From an uncultured Robinsoniella sp. (lineage in GTDB: Bacteria; Bacillota; Clostridia; Lachnospirales; Lachnospiraceae), in the NCBI GenBank assembly GCA_900539655.1, contig UQCR01000002.1, positions 62,001 to 126,000 on the forward strand: a stretch of DNA of 64,000 bases, written 5' to 3'. The notes below the pieces were generated by a model, which was not told the DNA's origin, did no database searches, and saw nothing but the letters and a program-made list of their open reading frames with translations. Position 1 is the stretch's first letter. Each line of letters begins with the position of its first letter. The translations under genes were made by a program, and so were the position numbers. Positions 42,478 to 50,904 of the stretch are shown here, piece by piece.

Positions 42478-45400
42478 ATGTTTTTAACAGATAATAAATT
42501 GGAAGCTAGAACGAGGCAGCTGAAGGGATATCGTTATCGTGAAGTAATACATCTGGAAGATTTTCAGGTAAGTGAGGACCGGCAGGGAGCCGTGAATCCT
42601 GAGGTGCCGGTTGATTTTACCGGGTGGGAAAGCATGCAGGTAAATGATACCTGGAAGGGAAGAGACCGATATCTTTGGCTACATAAAGAGGTAATAATTC
42701 CGGAAGAATGGAAGGGAAAAAAGGTACTTGGTATTTTCGATTACGGTAATACAGGAGGCGGAAATAATTCGGGATTTGAGTCACTGTTGTATGTGAATAA
42801 AGAACCATACCAGGGTGTAGATGCTAATCATAAAGAAGTATTTTTTGAAGAAGAACATCTGGGATGCAGGCTGGAACTTACATTTCGTCTGTGGTCAGGC
42901 CTTGAGGGCGGCGGCGCACCTGTTGTCCAGGAACATAAAATTAATCAGGCTGACCTTGCCTGGCTGGATGAAAAAACGGATGATCTCTACTATTTATCCG
43001 CTATGATTATAGATGCTATTAAAAACCTGCATGAGGATGACCCGATAAAACATCAGCTTCGTACGGCGTTAAACAGCGCGCTTGAATGTATTGACTGGTC
43101 CTATCCGGGGAGCAGCAGCTTTTATGAATCCGTTCATTTGGCAGATGAGCAGATTAACGATAAGATAGAAAGCATGGGTAAGGATGCTCAGATTCTGGTG
43201 AAATGCGTTGGACATACCCACATTGATGTTGCATGGCTGTGGCGGCTGAAACACACCAGAGAAAAGTGCTCCAGGTCATTCTCTACGGTGCTTCGTCTGA
43301 TGGAACAGTATCCTGAATATGTCTTTTTGCAGACCCAGCCCCAGTTGTATGAATATATAAAAAATGATTTTCCACAAATATATGAAAAAATCAAAGAAAA
43401 GGTAAAATCCGGTCAATGGGAAGTGGATGGAGGCATGTGGGTAGAGGCAGATTGTAACATTACAAGCGGAGAATCCCTCACAAGACAGATATTAATTGGC
43501 AGCAAATTTATAAAAGATGAATTTGATAAGGAAGTGGAGTACCTTTGGCTTCCGGATGTCTTCGGGTATTCCTGGGCGCTGCCTCAGATCTTAAAGAAAT
43601 CAGGAATAGATATGTTCATGACCACCAAGATCAGCTGGAACCAGTACAATCGTATGCCTCATGATACATTCAAATGGAAGGGGATTGACGGAAGTGAGAT
43701 CCTCACTCATTTCATTACCACACCGGAACCATGGAATGAACCGGGCTCCTGGTTCTACACGTATAACGGACTGCTTACGGCCAGAACGGTAAAAGGCGTC
43801 TGGGATGCCTACAGCGAAAAAGATATGAACAAGGAATTACTTATTTCCTATGGGTATGGCGACGGGGGAGGTGGAGTGAACAGAGATATGCTGGAACAGA
43901 GAAGACGGATCGATAAGATTCCAGGACTTCCGGCACTTAAGACCTCTACTGCAGGAGCCTATTTTAAAGATCTGAAGGACACGGTAAAGAATACCGATCA
44001 ATATGTCCACACCTGGGATGGAGAATTATATCTGGAATATCACAGGGGAACCTATACCAGCCAGGGGTATAATAAGCGTATGAACAGGAAAATGGAATAT
44101 CTGTATGGGAATACCGAGTGGTTGACGGCAATGGCAGCACTTTCCCAGGGAGATTTGCAGAAAGCGGATCAGGAAGCTCTGACAGAAGGCTGGAAAATCC
44201 TCTTGACAAACCAGTTCCATGATATCATCCCCGGTTCCTCTATCCATGAAGTATATGAGGATTCAAAAGCAGACTATAAAAAGGCAGCTGACATTGCTTT
44301 GGAAGTAGAAAGAAAAGCATATGAAGTCATTCTGGATGAATCGGCAGATACATATACCGTTTTGAATCATGCCTCCTGGAAACTAAATGGGATTGTAGAA
44401 ATCCCTGAGACAGGAATTCTTGGCTGTGTGGATCAAAATGGAAACAATCTGAAAATTCAATCCGGAGCAGAAGGAACCTATGTGGAGACAGGAGAAATCC
44501 CGGCTATGGGTACAGCCAGGATCAAGTGTGTCAAAGAATCCTGCAGTTTGGAAAATTCGGGATTGGAAAATAATTCCTTTAATATAGAAGGAAAAAGTAT
44601 CGACACTAACTATTATACCATTGAATTTAACGATTATGGGCAGATCAGCAGGCTTTATGACAAGGATGCAAAGCGGGAAGTACTCGCAGGAGGAACAAGG
44701 GGCAATGTACTGCAGATGTTTGAAGATAAACCCCTTGGAAATGATGCCTGGGATATTGATATCTTCTATCAGCAGAAAATGAAAGAAATTACGGATCTTC
44801 AAAAATTCCAGATTACAGTTACCGGTCCCCTTATGACAGTGGTTCATCTGGAATGGAAATATATGAATTCAACGATTGAGCAGGATATTCTTTTGTATGA
44901 AAATAACCGCAGAATAGATTTTCGGACAAAGGTGGATTACCACGAGAATCACCAGCTGTTAAAAGCTGCATTTCCTGTGGATATCCGGACAACATATGCC
45001 ACATATGATGTGCAGTACGGGAATGTGAAACGTCCGAACCATTGGAATACCAGCTGGGATCAGGCAAGATTTGAAACGGTTGCACACAGATTTGCAGATC
45101 TGTCAGAGCACGATTATGGAGTTGCGCTATTAAATGACTGTAAATACGGTTATGACGTGAAGGACAATATTTTAAGAATCACGCTGCTGAAGGCGGCTAC
45201 CCATCCGGATCATCTGCAGGATCAGGGATTACACGAATTTACTTATGCACTTCTGCCTCACCAGGGTGATTGTATCAATGGCAGGGTAATTCAGGAAGCC
45301 CACCGGTTAAATCGTCCGTTAGCGCTAAAAAAAGGTACGGCAAATCTGACCTATGAGAGTTTTCTTGCATTTGACTGTGATCATGTGGAAGTAGATGCCA

Positions 45401-45612
45401 TTAAGAAATCGGAAGACGGCAGTTACCTGGTAGTACGTTTCCATGAATTTGCAGGTTCCAGATGTCAGGCATCCATAAAGCCGGGATTCCGGTTCACTGC
45501 CTGGGCTGAAGGAGATCTGAGAGAACGTCCGATTCAGGAATTTTGCAGTGAAACCAAAGTCTCCATGCTGTTAAAGCCATTTGAAATTAAAACAATTTTA
45601 TTTAAATGCTAG
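42478..45612 (+). CDS. Alpha-mannosidase, glycoside hydrolase family 38
   Basis: Zinc-dependent retaining alpha-mannosidase of 1044 residues. The GH38 catalytic domain begins at GHTHIDVAWLWRLKHTREK (about residue 244), giving the zinc histidine and aspartate; LPDVFGYSWALPQIL near residue 359 contains the nucleophile aspartate. A middle helical domain and C-terminal beta domains follow. An N-terminal ~240-residue beta region is typical of the long bacterial forms. No signal peptide. AGGAGG precedes the ATG. The stop TAG is created at the left junction of a MITE-like repeat (TA target plus the element's first G), so the last residues may have been altered by insertion. Confidence 0.93.
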   Translation: MFLTDNKLEARTRQLKGYRYREVIHLEDFQVSEDRQGAVNPEVPVDFTGWESMQVNDTWKGRDRYLWLHKEVIIPEEWKGKKVLGIFDYGNTGGGNNSGFESLLYVNKEPYQGVDANHKEVFFEEEHLGCRLELTFRLWSGLEGGGAPVVQEHKINQADLAWLDEKTDDLYYLSAMIIDAIKNLHEDDPIKHQLRTALNSALECIDWSYPGSSSFYESVHLADEQINDKIESMGKDAQILVKCVGHTHIDVAWLWRLKHTREKCSRSFSTVLRLMEQYPEYVFLQTQPQLYEYIKNDFPQIYEKIKEKVKSGQWEVDGGMWVEADCNITSGESLTRQILIGSKFIKDEFDKEVEYLWLPDVFGYSWALPQILKKSGIDMFMTTKISWNQYNRMPHDTFKWKGIDGSEILTHFITTPEPWNEPGSWFYTYNGLLTARTVKGVWDAYSEKDMNKELLISYGYGDGGGGVNRDMLEQRRRIDKIPGLPALKTSTAGAYFKDLKDTVKNTDQYVHTWDGELYLEYHRGTYTSQGYNKRMNRKMEYLYGNTEWLTAMAALSQGDLQKADQEALTEGWKILLTNQFHDIIPGSSIHEVYEDSKADYKKAADIALEVERKAYEVILDESADTYTVLNHASWKLNGIVEIPETGILGCVDQNGNNLKIQSGAEGTYVETGEIPAMGTARIKCVKESCSLENSGLENNSFNIEGKSIDTNYYTIEFNDYGQISRLYDKDAKREVLAGGTRGNVLQMFEDKPLGNDAWDIDIFYQQKMKEITDLQKFQITVTGPLMTVVHLEWKYMNSTIEQDILLYENNRRIDFRTKVDYHENHQLLKAAFPVDIRTTYATYDVQYGNVKRPNHWNTSWDQARFETVAHRFADLSEHDYGVALLNDCKYGYDVKDNILRITLLKAATHPDHLQDQGLHEFTYALLPHQGDCINGRVIQEAHRLNRPLALKKGTANLTYESFLAFDCDHVEVDAIKKSEDGSYLVVRFHEFAGSRCQASIKPGFRFTAWAEGDLRERPIQEFCSETKVSMLLKPFEIKTILFKC

Positions 45613-45771
45613 AGTGTGTTTGAAAATTCATTCCCGCCATCTGCACGCCCCACTTTGCGGTATATTTGCCCCGAATTCAGGTTGCGTAGCCCGCTACGCG
45701 CCCTTCATCCGGGACAAATCTCCCACAAAGCGTGACGCACAGCTGCCAGAAAGCAATTTTAAAACACGCTC
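45612..45771. mobile_element. 160-bp MITE-like near-palindromic repeat, copy 2
   Basis: Same element as at 34908-35067, differing at five positions by eye. It is flanked on both sides by TA (45610-45611 and 45772-45773), consistent with a TA target duplication as made by IS630/mariner-type transposases. The terminal inverted repeats match at 15 of 17 positions and the whole element can fold as one long hairpin. A further end-like GAGCGTG follows the right TA. It lies between GH38 and GH2. Confidence 0.8.
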
Positions 45772-45787
45772 TAGAGCGTGGTCACAG

Positions 45788-45799
45788 AGTTTGCAAACT
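45788..45799. promoter_or_regulatory. 12-bp palindrome upstream of the GH2 gene
   Basis: AGTTTGCAAACT is a perfect palindrome 21 bases before the GH2 start. It could be an operator. A shorter ATTTGCAAAT lies in the equivalent place after MITE copy 1, so it may instead belong to the repeat family. Confidence 0.35.
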
Positions 45800-45820
45800 A
45801 TAATTCAGGAGGAAAAATCT

Positions 45821-48256
45821 ATGGTTACTCAGATGTTACAGGATAACTTCAGAATGCGCAGGCTGGAAGAAGGAGAATGGCTGCCTGCAGTGGTGCCGGG
45901 CACGGTTTACACCGATCTGCTTTTAAACGGGGAGATGGAAAATCCTTTTTGGAAAGACAACGAAGAAAAGGCGCTAAAGTTAATGGAATATGACTATGAA
46001 TACAGTACCATATTCCAGGTGGATTCCGGTGTGTACGAAAAAGAAAGGGTATTGCTCCGGTTTGAGGGGCTGGATACCATTGCCGATATTTATGTAAATG
46101 GAGAACTGGCGGGGCAGGCGTATAATATGCACCGAATCTGGGAATTTGATGTAAAGAAGCTGTTGAACCCGGGTCAGGATAATGAGCTGCATGTAGTACT
46201 GCATTCCCCCTTAAAGTATATCAGGGAAGCATATGAAAAGTCTCAAACCAGGGGTTCGGAAGACGCAATGGATGGATTTGTCCATATCAGAAAGGCGCAT
46301 TGCATGTTTGGCTGGGACTGGGGCGCACATCTGCCGGATGCTGGAATTTTCAGACCGGTCGGGCTGATTGGCATAGACCATGCCAGGATTGACAGCGTTT
46401 ATATCACCCAGATTCACGAAGATGGAAGAGTACGGCTGCAGATCCGGGTGGAAGAAGATAAGTGTGATAATATTTCCACTGCCTATGAAGTAAAGGTGAC
46501 AGATCCACGGGGTAATACCAGGGACTATGAGGGTTCACCGGATGAAATCATCATTGAAGAGCCCATGCTCTGGTGGCCAAACGGTTACGGTGATCAGGAT
46601 TTATATGAACTGGAAGTTATTCAGAAAACAGGGGAAAACGTGACGGATTCCTGGAAACGCCGTATCGGACTTAGAACTATGACCATGCATATTGAAAAGG
46701 ACCAATGGGGTTCCAGCTTTGCACACAAGGTAAACGGGATATGTATCTTTGCAATGGGCGCGGACTATATTCCGGAAGACCATCTCCTTGGCAGGGTAAA
46801 CAGTAAAACCACAAGAAATCTTCTGGAGCAGTGCAAAGCGGCGAACTTTAATGCTGTACGCGTCTGGGGCGGAGGATACTATCCCGAGGACTGGTTTTAT
46901 GATATCTGTGATGAATTAGGGCTTGTAGTGTGGCAGGACTTTATGTTTGCCTGTGCAGTGTATGATCTGACCCCGGAATTTGAAGCGAATATCCGTCAGG
47001 AATTTACAGATAATATTAAACGTCTGCGGCACCATGCATCACTGGGGCTGTGGTGCGGAAACAATGAAATGGAACAGTTTGTAAAAGAAGGAAACTGGGT
47101 GAGCAGACATTCAGAAGTCAGGGACTATATTCTGATGTACGAGCGTATCATTCCGGAAATATTAAAAGAATATGATCCAAACACATTTTATTGGCCAGCC
47201 AGTCCGTCTTCAGGCGGATCTTTTGATGAGCCAAACGACCCGGACAGGGGAGATGTGCATTACTGGGAAGTATGGCACGGAAATAAACCGTTTTCCGAAT
47301 ACCGGAAGCACTATTTCCGATATGCTTCTGAATTTGGTTTTCAGTCATTTCCAAGTGTCCGTACCATAGAAACCATAACCGACGACCCAAGGGATATGAA
47401 CATTTTCTCTTACGTAATGGAAAAGCATCAGAGGAATTTTGGAGCAAATGGGAAGATCATGAATTATCTCCAGCAGACTTACCGCTATCCCTATAGTTTT
47501 GAAATGGTAATCTATGCATCCCAATTACTTCAGGCAGATGCAATCCGCTATGGCGTGGAACATTTCAGGAGAAACAGAGGACGCTGTATGGGAGCCATTT
47601 ACTGGCAGCTCAATGACTGCTGGCCCGTTGCATCCTGGGCATCCATCGATTACTGTCAGAGATGGAAAGCACTTCATTATTATGCAAAGCGGTTTTTTAA
47701 TCCGCTTATGATTTCCTGTGAAGAAGAAGGGCTTTTAACCCAGGATGCAGATATGAACAGAGAACATTACCATATAGAAAAGTCCATTCGCTTAAATGTT
47801 GCTAATGAAACCAGAGAAGAAGAAGCCTTAACGGTGCAATGGCAGCTGAGAGATGCCCATGCTGCTGTCCTTAGAGAAGAGGTCTGCGAAATTACGGTAC
47901 CGGCACTGACCAGTGTATGGCTGGAAAAGACAGAGCTGCCAGAGGTGGACATGTTTACAGAATATGTCAGCTATCAGTTGCTGAAAAATGGAGAACTTAT
48001 ATCTGAGGGAACGGTGATTTTTTCACTGCCTAAATATTTTAAATATCAGGATCCCCAGCTTACATGCAGAGCAGAGGACGGGGAAATCATCGTTCAGGCA
48101 AAAACATATGCAAAAAATGTAGAGATTTTAAACCAGATGGAAGACCTTATTTTGTCCGATAATTATTTTGATATGAACGCCGGAGAGAAGCGGGTCAGGA
48201 TAATAAGCGGAAAGCCGGAAAATCTGCGGCTCAGAAGCGTTTATGACATCGGCTGA
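45821..48256 (+). CDS. Beta-mannosidase, glycoside hydrolase family 2
   Basis: Cytoplasmic retaining glycosidase of 811 residues. It has a sugar-binding N-terminal domain (FRMRRLEEGEWLPAVVPGTVYTDLL), an Ig-like domain, and a TIM barrel with the acid/base glutamate in WCGNNEMEQ (near residue 415) and the probable nucleophile glutamate in SEFGFQSFP (near 505). MFGWDWGAHLPDAGI is typical of GH2 beta-mannosidases, which cleave Man-beta-1,4-GlcNAc. The frame is open through the upstream repeat, but CAGGAGGAAA (about 45806-45815) places the start at ATG 45821. It would release the core mannose after GH38/GH125 trimming. Confidence 0.9.
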   Translation: MVTQMLQDNFRMRRLEEGEWLPAVVPGTVYTDLLLNGEMENPFWKDNEEKALKLMEYDYEYSTIFQVDSGVYEKERVLLRFEGLDTIADIYVNGELAGQAYNMHRIWEFDVKKLLNPGQDNELHVVLHSPLKYIREAYEKSQTRGSEDAMDGFVHIRKAHCMFGWDWGAHLPDAGIFRPVGLIGIDHARIDSVYITQIHEDGRVRLQIRVEEDKCDNISTAYEVKVTDPRGNTRDYEGSPDEIIIEEPMLWWPNGYGDQDLYELEVIQKTGENVTDSWKRRIGLRTMTMHIEKDQWGSSFAHKVNGICIFAMGADYIPEDHLLGRVNSKTTRNLLEQCKAANFNAVRVWGGGYYPEDWFYDICDELGLVVWQDFMFACAVYDLTPEFEANIRQEFTDNIKRLRHHASLGLWCGNNEMEQFVKEGNWVSRHSEVRDYILMYERIIPEILKEYDPNTFYWPASPSSGGSFDEPNDPDRGDVHYWEVWHGNKPFSEYRKHYFRYASEFGFQSFPSVRTIETITDDPRDMNIFSYVMEKHQRNFGANGKIMNYLQQTYRYPYSFEMVIYASQLLQADAIRYGVEHFRRNRGRCMGAIYWQLNDCWPVASWASIDYCQRWKALHYYAKRFFNPLMISCEEEGLLTQDADMNREHYHIEKSIRLNVANETREEEALTVQWQLRDAHAAVLREEVCEITVPALTSVWLEKTELPEVDMFTEYVSYQLLKNGELISEGTVIFSLPKYFKYQDPQLTCRAEDGEIIVQAKTYAKNVEILNQMEDLILSDNYFDMNAGEKRVRIISGKPENLRLRSVYDIG

Positions 48257-48300
48257 TGAAAAAATATCACCCCCATAATGAATTTGTCAAGGGCTAAAAG

Positions 48301-48329
48301 TTGACATAATTTTTTTCATATCTGAATAT
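48301..48329 (+). promoter_or_regulatory. Putative promoter upstream of sigG
   Basis: TTGACA (48301-48306), a 17-base spacer and GAATAT (48324-48329). The -35 is perfect for sigma-A; I do not see a convincing sigma-F or sigma-G consensus. A promoter here would be needed because sigG is separated from sigE. Confidence 0.4.
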
Positions 48330-48385
48330 TTGAGAGCCATAATGTGAATCATTCTATTAAACAAATTAATAGGAGGATGAACGTT

Positions 48386-49162
48386 ATGGCTCTTAATAAA
48401 GTAGAAATTTGTGGTGTGAATACATCAAAGCTTCCCCTTTTAAACAATGAAGAAAAAGATGCACTTTTTGCCCGGATTCAGGAGGGCGATGAAGAAGCAA
48501 GAGAACTATACATCAAAGGAAACTTAAGGTTGGTATTAAGTGTAATTAAACGTTTTTCAAGCAGCAATGAAAATGCGGATGATTTGTTTCAGATAGGCTG
48601 TATCGGACTGATAAAGGCAATTGATAATTTTGACTCAACCTTAAATGTAAAATTTTCTACTTATGCGGTACCGATGATAATCGGTGAGATCCGCAGATAC
48701 TTAAGGGATAATAATTCGATAAGGGTAAGCAGGTCACTTAGGGACACGGCTTACAAGGCAATTTATGCAAAAGAAGGCTATATGAAGAAGCATTTAAAGG
48801 AGCCTACTATCAATGAAATCGCAGACGAGATTGGAATTGCTAAAGAAGATATTGTATTTGCCATGGATGCGATCCAGAGTCCGGTCAGCCTGTATGACCC
48901 GGTTTATACGGAAGGGGGAGATACCCTCTATGTAATGGATCAGATCAGTGACAAGAAGAATAAAGAAGAAAACTGGGTGGAATCCATATCGTTAAATGAA
49001 GCAATTAAAAGGCTGAACGAACGGGAACGCCATATTATTGAGCTGCGATTCTTCCAGGGAAAGACACAGATGGAAGTAGCAAATGAGATTAATATTTCCC
49101 AGGCACAGGTCAGCCGTCTGGAAAAGAATGCATTAAAAAGCATGAAGAACTATTTAAGATAA
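48386..49162 (+). CDS. sigG: RNA polymerase sporulation sigma factor sigma-G
   Basis: Late forespore sigma factor. The N-terminal KVEICGVNTSKLPLL is the sigma-G/F anti-sigma contact motif. Region 2 (NLRLVLSVIKRF, DLFQIGCIGLIKAIDNFD), region 3 and region 4 (KTQMEVANEINISQAQVSRLEK) are complete in 258 residues. AGGAGG (48371-48376) abuts one ATG and is correctly spaced for the ATG at 48386, which is chosen. A 17-bp tandem repeat starts at its stop codon. Its normal upstream neighbour sigE is 7.5 kb away, beyond the mannosidase genes. Confidence 0.95.
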   Translation: MALNKVEICGVNTSKLPLLNNEEKDALFARIQEGDEEARELYIKGNLRLVLSVIKRFSSSNENADDLFQIGCIGLIKAIDNFDSTLNVKFSTYAVPMIIGEIRRYLRDNNSIRVSRSLRDTAYKAIYAKEGYMKKHLKEPTINEIADEIGIAKEDIVFAMDAIQSPVSLYDPVYTEGGDTLYVMDQISDKKNKEENWVESISLNEAIKRLNERERHIIELRFFQGKTQMEVANEINISQAQVSRLEKNALKSMKNYLR

Positions 49163-49310
49163 CGAAAGAATCATGATAACGAAAGAATCAGGATAACGGA
49201 AGAATCATGATAACGAAAGAATCATGATAACAAAAGAATCAGGATAACGAAAGAATCATGATAACAAAAGAATCAGGTTAACGAAATAATTAGGATAACA
49301 AAAGAAATAA
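49159..49310. repeat. 17-bp tandem repeat (about eight full units plus a partial one) after sigG
   Basis: The unit ATAACGAAAGAATCATG recurs head-to-tail from 49159, starting inside the last sense codon of sigG so that the first unit contains the TAA stop. The first six or seven units differ by single bases (ATG/AGG ends, ACG/ACA); the last are more degenerate. There are no spacers, so it is not a CRISPR array. No gene is present. Confidence 0.9.
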
Positions 49311-49389
49311 AATCAGAAAAAAACAGTATAAAGAAACAAAAAAATAAATGAGGTGAATTCCTCATAATATCAGGCATGAAGGTGAGCAC

Positions 49390-50832
49390 ATGGAATCAAT
49401 ATGGAGTAAAACAGCAGAAGTAACAGCGATGCCGTCCCTTGCGGATAACCTGGAAACAGAGGTGGCTGTAATCGGCGGAGGTATGGCAGGGATTTTAATT
49501 GCATATTTTCTTCAGCAGGAAGGCAAGAAAGTAATTGTATTTGAAGCGTCCAGAGTAGGAAGCGGGCAGACGAAGAATACAACTGCTAAAATATCATCCT
49601 CTCATAACCTGATCTATCATAAGTTAATTAACGAACTGGGTATCGAGAAGGCTAGACAATATGCCCTTGCAAATCAGAAAGCAATCAAAGCGTATCAAAA
49701 TCTCATTGATAAGTATCAGATCCCCTGTCATTTTCAGGAACTGCCCTCGTATCTCTATTCCGTATCCAAATCAGAGAGTCTGGAGGCAGAGGTTAAAGCG
49801 GCACAGAAATTGGGGATACACGCAGAGTTTACAACTCAGACAAATCTGCCTTTTGCAGTTGCAGGAGCAGCTAAGTTTTATGGACAGGCTCAGTTTCATC
49901 CTTTGGAATTTCTGGATGGGATCATAAAAGAACTTACGATTTATGAAAATACGAGAGTTAAAAGCGTGGAAGGGCAGGAAATCGTTACCGATTCATATGT
50001 GATACATGCAGAGCAGATCGTATTTGCCACTCATTATCCCTTTATTAATGTACCGGGATATTATTTTATGCGGATGCATCAGGAGAGAAGTTACGTACTG
50101 GCTCTGGAAAATGCAGTTCAGCTAGACGGTATGTACCTTGGGATTGATAAAGATAACAGTTTTTCTTACCGCAATTATGAAGACCTGCTTTTCATTGGGG
50201 ACAGCGGGCACCGTACCGGAGAAAATAAAGCAGGCGGCTGTTATCAGAAATTGTGGGAAGAGGCATCCAAATACTGGCCGGGCAGCAGAGTATCCGCTTC
50301 CTGGTCCGCACAGGACTGCATGACGCTGGATGGGATTCCTTATATCGGACAGTATTCCAGCCAGACTCCGGACTGGTATGTAGCGACCGGATTTGGAAAA
50401 TGGGGAATGACTTCCTCCATGGTTTCCGCGATGCTGATTTCCGATTTGATCATGAAGAGGGAAAATCCTTTTATGGAGGTATTCTCGCCTCAACGGTTCC
50501 ATCTGTCCGCTTCTGCAAAAAATGTGGTAACCGACGGGTACAAGGCCGCGAAGGGCATCCTGTATGAAAATCTTAAAATACCCAAAGAAAATATGGAAGA
50601 ACTTCCGCTGTCACATGGCGGTATCGTAGAATACGAAGGGAAAAAAGCCGGGGTCTATAAAAATGCGGAAGGGGAGGTGTTCATTGTGGATACCAGATGT
50701 CCCCATCTGGGCTGCCAGTTAGAATGGAATCCGGATGAGCTGTCCTGGGATTGCCCCTGCCACGGATCGCGATTTGATTACAAAGGAAATCTCATTGACA
50801 ATCCGGCACAGGAAAATCTGAGTACGGAGTAG
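49390..50832 (+). CDS. FAD-dependent oxidoreductase with C-terminal Rieske [2Fe-2S] domain
   Basis: A 480-residue soluble protein. A DAO-type FAD domain occupies about residues 20-385 (VIGGGMAGILIAYFL dinucleotide-binding motif, GLNTKN-like RVGSGQTKNTTAK loop). A Rieske domain (about 390-480) has CPHLGC and CPCHGS, with both Cys-His pairs of the cluster intact. Similar fused proteins are common in Firmicutes and are annotated only as FAD-dependent oxidoreductase; the substrate is unknown. GAAGGTG lies just before the ATG. The next gene is a tocopherol-cyclase-family protein 72 bases downstream. Confidence 0.85.
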   Translation: MESIWSKTAEVTAMPSLADNLETEVAVIGGGMAGILIAYFLQQEGKKVIVFEASRVGSGQTKNTTAKISSSHNLIYHKLINELGIEKARQYALANQKAIKAYQNLIDKYQIPCHFQELPSYLYSVSKSESLEAEVKAAQKLGIHAEFTTQTNLPFAVAGAAKFYGQAQFHPLEFLDGIIKELTIYENTRVKSVEGQEIVTDSYVIHAEQIVFATHYPFINVPGYYFMRMHQERSYVLALENAVQLDGMYLGIDKDNSFSYRNYEDLLFIGDSGHRTGENKAGGCYQKLWEEASKYWPGSRVSASWSAQDCMTLDGIPYIGQYSSQTPDWYVATGFGKWGMTSSMVSAMLISDLIMKRENPFMEVFSPQRFHLSASAKNVVTDGYKAAKGILYENLKIPKENMEELPLSHGGIVEYEGKKAGVYKNAEGEVFIVDTRCPHLGCQLEWNPDELSWDCPCHGSRFDYKGNLIDNPAQENLSTE

Positions 50833-50904
50833 ATGAAAAAGCTGCATTAGACCCTGCAATACAAAACTAGTTATACAAACGGCAGGAAATAACTGTGAAA
50901 GAAG

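Noticed and set aside
49159..49310. Possible CRISPR array after sigG
   Set aside because: Units are 17 bases, directly abutting, with no spacers and no cas genes nearby.
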